Source of the DNA: Limnephilus marmoratus | Taxonomy: Eukaryota > Arthropoda > Insecta > Trichoptera > Limnephilidae | Assembly (NCBI GenBank): GCA_917880885.1 | Contig: OU862930.1 | Location: 33,362,040 to 33,426,039 of the forward strand | Length of the DNA: 64,000 nt | Reading direction: 5' to 3' | Shown here: positions 56,561 to 64,000 of the stretch, piece after piece | Numbering within the stretch: the first letter of the stretch is position 1 | Layout: each line of letters begins with the position of its first letter | Translations under genes and position numbers: made by a program | The notes under the pieces: generated by a model | Told to the model about the DNA's origin: nothing | What the model saw: the letters and a program-made list of their open reading frames with translations, nothing else | Databases searched by the model: none

Positions 56561-59500
56561 GATAATCCAAACATCTAGAACTTTCCAGAGCCTTTCAGAC
56601 TCACCGACACTCTCCGCCACTAATTTCCAAAATTTTGTAGAACTTTCTCCTTCCATAACATCCTAGAGCATACAGGTAACCTTCCAGATCTGTCTAGAAC
56701 CTTTTAGACTCACCGACGCACTCCACCGCTCTTTCCAGAACTTTCTACAGCTTTATCGAACCTTATAGAACTTTCCGGAATCATCTAAACTCCCGACGTA
56801 CTTTCTTTCTAGAGCTTAATCAAGCCTTCTAGAACTTTTCGGAACCTTCCAGACTCACCGACATACATCCGCCACTCCTTCCAGAACTTTTTACAGCTTT
56901 ATCGAACCTTATAGAACTTTTCGGAACCTTCTAGACTCACCTACGTACTCGACACTCCTTCCAGAATTTTATACTGCTTTATTGAACCTTCTGGACTCAC
57001 CGACATACTCTGCCACTTCTTCCAGAATTTTCTACAGATTAATCGAACCTTCTTAAACTTTTCGGAACCTTCTAGACTCACCGACATACTCCGCCACTCC
57101 TTTCAGAACCTTTTAGACTCGCCGACATACTCCGTCACTCCCTCACGAACTTTGTTCAGATTTATCGAATCTTATAGAACTTTACGGAACCTTCTAGACT
57201 CACCTACGTACTCCGCCACTGCTTCCAGAATTTTATACTACTTTATCGAACCATCTAGACCTTTTCGGAACCTTCTAGACTTACGGACGTACTCCGTCAC
57301 TACATCCAGAACTTTCTACAGCTTTATCGAACCTTATAGAACTTTCCGGAACCTTCTAGACTCGCTGACGTACTCCTCCACTCCTTTCAGAACTTTTTAC
57401 AGCTTTATCGAACCTTCTATAACTTTTCGGAACGTTCTAGACTCACCGACATACTCCGCCATTCCTTCCAGAATTTTCTACAACTTTATCGAACCTTCTA
57501 AACCTTTTCGGAACCTTCTAGACTCACCGACATACTCCGCCACTCCTTCTAGAACTATCTACAGCCCTATCGAACCTTCTAGAACTTCCTACAGCTTTAT
57601 CGAACCTTCTAGACTCACCTACGTACTCTGCCACTGCTTCCAGAATTTTATACTACTTTATCGAACCATCTAGACCTTTTCGGAACCTTCTAGACTTACG
57701 GACGTACTCCGTCACTACATCCAGAACTTTTTACAGCTTTATCGAACCTTATAGAACTTTCCGGAACCTTCTAGACTCGCTGACGTACTCCTCCACTCCT
57801 TTCAGAACTTTCTACAGCTTTATCGAACCTTCTAGACCTTTTCGGAACCTTCTAGACTCACCGACATACTCCGCCACTCCTTCTAGAACTATCTACAGCC
57901 CTATCGAACCTTCTAGAACTTCCTACAGCTTTATCGAACCTTCTAGACTCACCTACGTACTCTGCCACTGCTTCCAGAACTTTATACTACTTTATCGAAC
58001 CATCTAGACCTTTTCGGAACCTTCTAGACTTACGGACGTACTCCGTCACTACATCCAGAACTTTCTACAGCTTTATCGAACCTTATAGAACTTTCCGGAA
58101 CCTTCTAGTCTCACCTACGTACTCCGCCATTCCTTCCAGAATTTTCTACAACTTTATCGAACCTTCTAGACCTTTTCGGAACCTTCTAGACTCACCTATA
58201 TACTTTTCCACTCCTTCCAGAACTTTGTACAGCTTTATCGATCCTTATAGAATTTTCCGGAACCTTCTAGACCCGCTGACATACTCATCCACTCCTTCCA
58301 GAACTATCAACAGCTTCATCGAATCTTATAGAACTTTCCGGAACCTTCTAGACTCACCTACGTACCCCGCCACTCTTTTCGGAACCTTCTAGACTCACCG
58401 ACATACTCCGCCATTCCTTCCAGAATTTTATACACCTTTATCGAACCTTCTAGACCTTTTCGGAACCTTCTAGACTCACCGACATACTCCGCCACTCCTT
58501 CTAGAACTATCTACAGCCCTATCGAACCTTCTAGAACTTCCTACAGCTTTATCGAACCTTCTAGACTCACCTACGTACTCTGCCACTGCTTCCAGAACTT
58601 TATACTACTTTATCGAACCATCTAGACCTTTTCGGAACCTTCTAGACTTACGGACGTACTCCGTCACTACATCCAGAACTTTCTACAGCTTTATCGAACC
58701 TTATAGAACTTTCCGGAACCTTCTAGACTCACCTACGTACTCCGCCATTCCTTCCAGAATTTTCTACAACTTTATCGAACCTTCTAGACCTTTTCGGAAC
58801 CTTCTAGACTCACCTATATACTTTTCCACTCCTTCCAGAACTTTGTACAGCTTTATCGATCCTTATAGAATTTTCCGGAACCTTCTAGACCCGCTGACAT
58901 ACTCATCCACTCCTTCCAGAACTATCAACAGCTTCATCGAATCTTATAGAACTTTCCGGAACCTTCTAGGCTCACCTACGTACCCCGCCACTCTTTTCGG
59001 AACCTTCTAGACTCACCGACATACTCCGCCATTCCTTCCAGAATTTTATACACCTTTATCGAACCTTCTAGACCTTTTCGGAACCTTCTAGACTCACCGA
59101 CATACTCCGCCACTCCTTCTAGAACTATCTACAGCCCTATCGAACCTTCTAGAACTTCCTACAGCTTTATCGAACCTTCTAGACTCACCGACATACTCCG
59201 CCATTCCTTCCAGAATTTTCTACTACTTTATCGAATCTTCTAGACCTTTTCGGAACCTTCTAGACTCGTCGACCTACTCCGTCATACCTTACAGAACATT
59301 TTACAGCTTTACCGAACCTTCTAGAAGTTTCCAGAACATTCTAGACTCACCGACATACTCCACCACTCCTTTCAGAACTTTGTACAGCCCTATCGAACCT
59401 TCTAGAACTTCCTACAGCTTTATGGAACCTTCTAGAATTTTCTGGGACCTTCTAGACACACCGACACTCTCCTCCACTCCTTTCAGATCTTTCTACTGCT

Positions 59501-59650
59501 TTATCGAACCTTCTTGAACTTTCCGGAACCTTCTAGACTCGCTGACATACCTCCACTGCTTCCAGAATATTCTAGAGTTTTATCGAATTTTCTAGAAGTT
59601 TCCGGAATCTTCTAGACTCTTTTTGAATTTTCCAGAGTCTTCCTAGAACT
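56561..59650 (+). repeat. 3.1-kb array of heat-shock-element-like repeats
   Basis: The core unit is GAACcTTCtaGAActTTCcg followed by GAAccTTCtaGA, spaced by CTCACCGACATACTCCGCC. GAA and TTC alternate with two bases between, the nGAAnnTTCn heat-shock-element pattern. At 57339-57356 four blocks follow without a mismatch. The GGAACCTTCTAGA core occurs more than 20 times. Larger units recur: CACTCCTTCTAGAACTATC lies at 57541, 57875, 58493 and 59111, so the last two spacings are both 618 bp. A 173-residue frame at 57152 is a product of the repeat. Confidence 0.93.
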
Positions 59651-59840
59651 TTCAGCCCTTATATCTTTAAAAGCAAGCCCTTTAGGTAAAAACGAATACC
59701 CTTATTCCCTAGGGGGGATAGAGATCTACCATACCATATAACTCTCTTGATCGTACCGGCACTCGTTTCTGAGTTTTTGCGTTCCGCACGTTTTTTTGGA
59801 CTTTCTTTTATAATATATATTGATTATACTTATTCTTTGT
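59651..59840 (+). repeat. Right end of the array, same terminal block as 56390-56560
   Basis: CAGCCCTTATATCTTTAAAA, AGGTAAAAACG and a final TATAATATATATTGATTA match the corresponding parts of 56390-56555. The array therefore seems to lie inside a second copy of the same interspersed repeat. Confidence 0.65.
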
Positions 59841-60972
59841 ATTGGGGAGTCAATTATTTATTTATTTGTAAGAGACAAACAGCTTAAACATAAAATACAG
59901 AGATACATAATACTTAGGTATACAAAGTAGTAAAATTAAGTCAAGCCAAAAAGATCTCCTATGTTAAAGTTACTTGGAGATAGAGTTTTATTATATTTTA
60001 AAATGAATTTAAGATGAGGAGAGGAAGAGGAAAATAGGATAAGGATAGGAGATGCTCCCGATACATTCCACACACTTGTATTAATTTTCGATCGTACGCG
60101 TTACTTCAATTCGGTATTTCTGGAGGGTATTGTTAAACATGTTTGTATTTATTGTAAAAAATTGTATTATATTTCGCACACATACGGGGAATTGGGAATT
60201 TTTTTTCTAAGAGTAAGTTCTGCATGTGGGCAAATGAAATAAATCGGATTGTCTTGTTGATCTGGAGATCTTATGAGACGATAAATAAGATATTACATTA
60301 AATGTATGTGTCCCTAAAAATCCAAAATGCTTTTTATTGTCAACAAAGAACGAGTGATTATAATTATATTGATCTAAGGTCATTGCGCACATTATTATGA
60401 AATTATGCGTCATTTTTATGAAATTATTCCATTATTTCGCCTTCAAATCTTAATCTTTCGTAAATAAAAGTCTACCCCTATTATTGCAAATTGGAACACA
60501 ACAAGTTGTGATTCAAAAATATGACAAACTCTTTAAGATGAATATAAACGCTAGAAATATTTCGAATCTCTTGCCTGCAAAATTTTAAAATCGAGCGTCT
60601 TTTTGCACGAGGCAAGTAAGCGAAAAAGTGGTTTTTATTTATTTTGTGCATAATTTTATAAGAACGAAAAAAAGTTAGAACATAGAAAACCTCAAAAATA
60701 GTCTTAGCCATAAAGGGGTATTTTTAAAAAATTGTTTCTTATATCACTTCATAGTTAAGTCTTGAAAAAACAATTTTTTTGTGGTTTACGCTTATATTTT
60801 TTATTACGTAAATAATAATTTTATTGTAATTCCAATACATAGAAAAGCTAGTAAAAGCTTCGATTTATCCGCAGCATATTTTTTGATGTTCGTACTGTAA
60901 GCCTATTGGTCGTAAAGATTAATCAAAATAATATCTAAATAGGATTTCACGTATATATTCATCTTAATTTTA
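59841..60972. other. Intergenic, nothing recognised
   Basis: AT-rich. The short frames do not resemble known proteins. Confidence 0.35.
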
Positions 60973-61456
60973 CAGTAGGTTGCCAAATTGATAAGGACAG
61001 CACTCATATTTTGTTATTTTATGTTTATATTGTCTCTAGTTCTAAATAGCTTGGCTATAGTTTTGCCGTATGCCCAATATTGTTTTTTTTGTACGGTCAG
61101 ATCTTCAGAAACGTCCCTAAGGAAATATGCGGAATTAAAGATACTATTACTGAACGCCAAACATTCCCAAAGGGAAGTAGCAGCCACAACAGGTTTGTAA
61201 AAGTCTGTGGCTAACAGGATTACAAAAAAGTAATCAAAACCTGCACCATGAAGTGAACCGCGATTGGCAATGTGGTAGAAAATGAATCACCACGCCTCAT
61301 AGATACTGACCGCAAAATCAGAAACATCTATCTCCAAAATCACAAACAGAGCGTGGCTCGTCTGACCCTGATGATCAACAAAGAGGGTGTGATGACCGTG
61401 GCCGGTATCAACATTACTTTCTGGACTCCTTTGTATGGATCCAGATTCCTCTATAT
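60973..61456 (+). mobile_element. Tc1-like element, left part, cut by a Gypsy element
   Basis: TA then CAGTAGGTTGCCAAATTGAT at 60973 looks like a Tc1 terminus. 61120-61430 encodes, across frames, KHSQREVAATTGLS, a helix-turn-helix start, then DTDRKIRNIYLQNHKQSVAR and MINKEGV, the paired-like DNA-binding region of Tc1 transposases. The catalytic part is not in the window. Confidence 0.7.
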
Positions 61457-61664
61457 TGTGCTCTCAGTTCAGGGAGATTGAACAATAAATACTCGTAGGT
61501 AGACTTAGCGAGTTTATTCCGAGATATGGTACAGGTAGTGCTTCTTACGAAGCGATAATCCAAAGAGGACGGTAGACAGCAATCACACCCTTTTATACGT
61601 TCCTCATGCTGTCTCACTCATACACGCATGTCTCTTTCATACCGCAAGACATACGTTCACCACA
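61457..61664 (-). mobile_element. 3' LTR of the Gypsy element (left edge approximate)
   Basis: On the minus strand a purine-rich tract, GTGTGGAGGGA, is followed by TGTGGTGAACG at 61664, a polypurine tract plus LTR start. TATAAAAGGG lies at 61597-61588, and AATAAAC further on can serve as the polyadenylation signal. The end could be GAGAGCACA (61457) or TTGTTCA (61479). The 5' LTR is outside the window. Confidence 0.65.
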
Positions 61665-61796
61665 TCCCTCCACACTTAAATCCGAAGACAGTTACACAAC
61701 ATGAACTAATAATTATTTACAATACATAAAATATTCCAATATTTACAATGTAAGTAATTCATGTTGAGTCGAGAGCTGAGTGCTGCCTTCATTGAC
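61665..61796 (-). other. Short spacer between pol frame and LTR
   Basis: About 130 bases of AT-rich 3' leader with no env-like gene. Confidence 0.5.
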
Positions 61797-64000
61797 TCAT
61801 CTGTGTGTTCGTGGTCGTAGTCGGTCCTTCCAATTTCCCGACGTTGACGCCACTGGATCACTGGGGCTGGAATGAGAAGGAGAAAAACCCATTAGACTGT
61901 CATCCAGGCCAAAGCTGGAGACATCGTATTCATCATACGACAGTCTCTTCGTCTCAGACGCGACATAAGGATTGCTGTGTTTCTTTTCCCATGACACACA
62001 TAATTTAGACAACTGATCAAAATGCCTTTTCCAAAACATAATTTTACCATTTAAATTTACCTCAATTATATAAAGTTTTTTTCCTAATTGTTTATACACT
62101 TTCCCTGGTACCCATTTATCATTGTTTTGGTCTCTGAAATCTCTAACCATTACCTTTTTATTAATCGAAAAACCCCCCGATTCTTTATTATTTCTTTTAT
62201 AATAATATTTTTGATTTTCCTGACATTTAGACATTTTAATTTTTGTTTCTTTCTTAATTCTATTATCCTTATCTCTCCCCCCTCTCGGTACAAAACTGTT
62301 TAAGTTTGACCTTAGTTTCCTTCCAAACATTACAACTGCAGGTTCTAAGCCAGTTGTACAGTGTGGTGCATTTCTGTAATCAATTAAAAAATTTCCTAAT
62401 TTTTCCTCATAACCTGACTGAAACTTATTTCTTATCATCATTTTTTTTTTAAAATTTTTACACGTTCGAACCGCGTTTTCTGCTAGACCATTTGATTGTG
62501 GATGATTTACCGGAGTCGTTAAATGTTTGATGTTATTCATCTCACAAAACTCTTTGAAGTCCGCTGACATGAAAGCGGCTCCATTATCTGAAACTATTGT
62601 CTGTACACTCCCGAAATAACTAAATAAACCCTTTAATATTTTAATAGTGTTATACGAATTTGGAGAATTTACCTCTACACAGTCTAACCATTTTGAGGTT
62701 GAGTCAATAATTACAAGAAAATATTTATTTGCAATTGGGCCCGCATAATTAATATGCACCCTACTCCATATTTCTTCCGTTATAGGTAAATCTCTGTTAT
62801 TTTTAAATAAACTTAGAATTTGAGTATCCAAGTCATTCTCTACGTGAACTGGTTCCTCATTCCCAATTAATTCTAATTGCACTTTACTTTTATTAAAACT
62901 ACCCGCTTTCTCCGAAAAAACCTCCTGGAATTTTCGAATTTTTTTATTCACTTTACTTCTACCACTCTCAAATACACTATGAGAAAAAATTTCACTACCC
63001 TCCTGGGATGAAATTGATTGTAAATCACTTCTATCATCATCAAAACCACTATGAGAAAAAATTTCACTACCCTCCTGGGATGAAATTGATTGTAAATCAC
63101 TTCTATCATTCTCAAAAACACTATGAGAAAAAATTTCACTACCCTCCTGGGCTGAAATTGATTGTTCATTTATTTCCCCATTATTTTTTTCTATTGGAAC
63201 GATTGGTGACGCAAACTTACTATAGTTTACCGGAACTGAAATACCTTCCGATTGTAAACATCCCAATTCCGATTTAACCTTTGCTTTTAAAGCAAACGGT
63301 ATATTTCTCGGATTGCAGAATTTCGATTCCGCATTCTCTTTTAATTTCAAATGCACTTTATATTTATTGAATTTACCCAGTTTCTCCGAAAAAACCTCCG
63401 GGAATTTCCGAATTAAATTATCAATTACACTAGTATTATTCTCAACCATATTGTGAGAAACATTTTCACTTCCCTCCTGGGATAAAGTAGATTGTAAGCC
63501 CGTAAATCCAATATTAAACTTTTTAATGAAATCACGCCCTAGAACCGTAATTGTTCCCTGTTTTACTACGCAAAATTCTAACATTTCCCTATAACCGTTA
63601 AATTCAACTGTTAATAAGATACAACCCAATAAATTTAACTTACAGTTAGCGTAACCCATTAAGGTTAAATCCTTTGGTTTTAACATCAAATGTTTGAAAT
63701 GTTTAACATAATCTTCGTCCGTTAAAATCGAAATTGCCGCCCCTGTGTCCAATAAACCGTTTAGTTCCACATTATTCACTAAAACTTTGCACAATATTGG
63801 TTCACAATATACTGCGTTTATCCGCAACATGTTTTTATGTTCCTGCGTATTTACGAACACTGAAGAAATGTTATTATATTTTAAACCGCGACATATCTTC
63901 CCAATATGCCCTTTTACTCTGCATTTATAACAAAACACGTCTTTAAATTTACAGTTTACTGAATCGTGATAATTCCCGCAATGTTTACACTTTGTTCGGT
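61797..64000 (-). CDS. Ty3/Gypsy gag-pol frame lacking RT and RNase H (partial, runs off window)
   Basis: Retrotransposon polyprotein, open from the window edge to the stop at 61797 (more than 730 codons); no start in the window. In order: two zinc knuckles (CKHCGNYHDSVNC; CYKCRVKGHIGKIC), an aspartic protease (GLLDTGAAISIL), a linker (SQEGSENVSH, IRKFPEVFSEKLGKF), the first ~60 residues of RT (NPRNIPFALKAK to SPIVPIEKNNGEI), then three 24-residue repeats (SQEGSEIFSHS). A second linker copy (IRKFQEVFSEKAGSF) leads into the integrase core. The integrase shows VHINYAGP, VSDNG and LAEN with D-x35-E spacing, but the first catalytic Asp is Asn. RT catalytic core, RNase H and the integrase zinc domain are absent. 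The C-terminus ends in an acidic-to-basic tail. Confidence 0.9.
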   Translation of the reverse strand, partial: RTKCKHCGNYHDSVNCKFKDVFCYKCRVKGHIGKICRGLKYNNISSVFVNTQEHKNMLRINAVYCEPILCKVLVNNVELNGLLDTGAAISILTDEDYVKHFKHLMLKPKDLTLMGYANCKLNLLGCILLTVEFNGYREMLEFCVVKQGTITVLGRDFIKKFNIGFTGLQSTLSQEGSENVSHNMVENNTSVIDNLIRKFPEVFSEKLGKFNKYKVHLKLKENAESKFCNPRNIPFALKAKVKSELGCLQSEGISVPVNYSKFASPIVPIEKNNGEINEQSISAQEGSEIFSHSVFENDRSDLQSISSQEGSEIFSHSGFDDDRSDLQSISSQEGSEIFSHSVFESGRSKVNKKIRKFQEVFSEKAGSFNKSKVQLELIGNEEPVHVENDLDTQILSLFKNNRDLPITEEIWSRVHINYAGPIANKYFLVIIDSTSKWLDCVEVNSPNSYNTIKILKGLFSYFGSVQTIVSDNGAAFMSADFKEFCEMNNIKHLTTPVNHPQSNGLAENAVRTCKNFKKKMMIRNKFQSGYEEKLGNFLIDYRNAPHCTTGLEPAVVMFGRKLRSNLNSFVPRGGRDKDNRIKKETKIKMSKCQENQKYYYKRNNKESGGFSINKKVMVRDFRDQNNDKWVPGKVYKQLGKKLYIIEVNLNGKIMFWKRHFDQLSKLCVSWEKKHSNPYVASETKRLSYDEYDVSSFGLDDSLMGFSPSHSSPSDPVASTSGNWKDRLRPRTHR
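62948..63175 (-). repeat. 72-bp tandem repeat within the Gypsy frame
   Basis: CTATGAGAAAAAATTTCACT recurs at about 62977, 63049 and 63121, giving 24-residue units. A diverged unit sits in the upstream linker (63440-63495), the likely source. Confidence 0.9.

Noticed and set aside
57152..57673. A 173-residue repetitive open frame (FRNLLDSPTYSAT units)
   Set aside because: It lies wholly within the GAA/TTC tandem array; units are not preserved in one frame along the array and stops appear in other copies, so it is a product of the repeat.
63008..63277. Plus-strand 89-residue repeat frame
   Set aside because: Antisense of the 72-bp repeats in the Gypsy frame.

Overview
The window looks like an insect, most probably lepidopteran, nuclear genome. 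It is AT-rich and intron-containing, with C2H2 zinc-finger genes in a transposon-dense setting: non-LTR elements, Tc1/mariner, PIF/Harbinger, hAT, Ty3/Gypsy and tRNA-derived SINEs. There are no bacterial operons, rRNA or CRISPR. The order Lepidoptera is an inference from repeat style; the protein families alone only say insect.

The only credible cellular genes are three paralogous zinc-finger genes with the same architecture. Each has a short 5'UTR piece joined to exon 1, a second exon of nearly the same length, and one long finger exon, with both introns in phase 1. Gene I (minus, 4440-8217, 433 aa, ten fingers) looks intact. Gene II (plus, 21178-23887, 369 aa, nine fingers) stops early, with about three decayed fingers beyond the stop. 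Gene III (minus, 40346-43086, 342 aa, eight fingers) has lost the GT of its first 5' splice site. Exons 1 and 2 are themselves duplicates of an acidic module of about 45 residues that carries SUMO-type psi-K-x-E motifs.

Layout. 1-9.8 kb: gene I and flanks. 10-13.4 kb: inverted-repeat elements and a SINE. 13.6-14.7 kb: deleted PIF/Harbinger. 14.7-20.1 kb: 94/95-bp satellite with higher-order structure. 21-24.1 kb: gene II. 24.4-35.8 kb: one non-LTR retrotransposon blown apart by later insertions, four levels deep at one point. 36.4-39 kb: endonuclease fragment and a Tc-like element holding a solo LTR. 39.3-51.2 kb: gene III and flanks, a segmental duplicate of 1-9.8 kb enlarged by a mariner, a non-LTR fragment and a hAT. 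51.5-55.6 kb: more retroelement and mariner debris. 55.9-59.8 kb: tandem repeats whose unit matches the heat-shock-element pattern. 61-64 kb: a Tc1-like element interrupted by a Gypsy element that lacks its reverse transcriptase but keeps an open frame.

The locus reads as a zinc-finger family expanding by segmental duplication inside a TE-rich region. The transposon order can be worked out from precise target-site duplications. Most TE genes are decayed; the Gypsy frame is the main exception. All calls come from reading the sequence; no database search was made.
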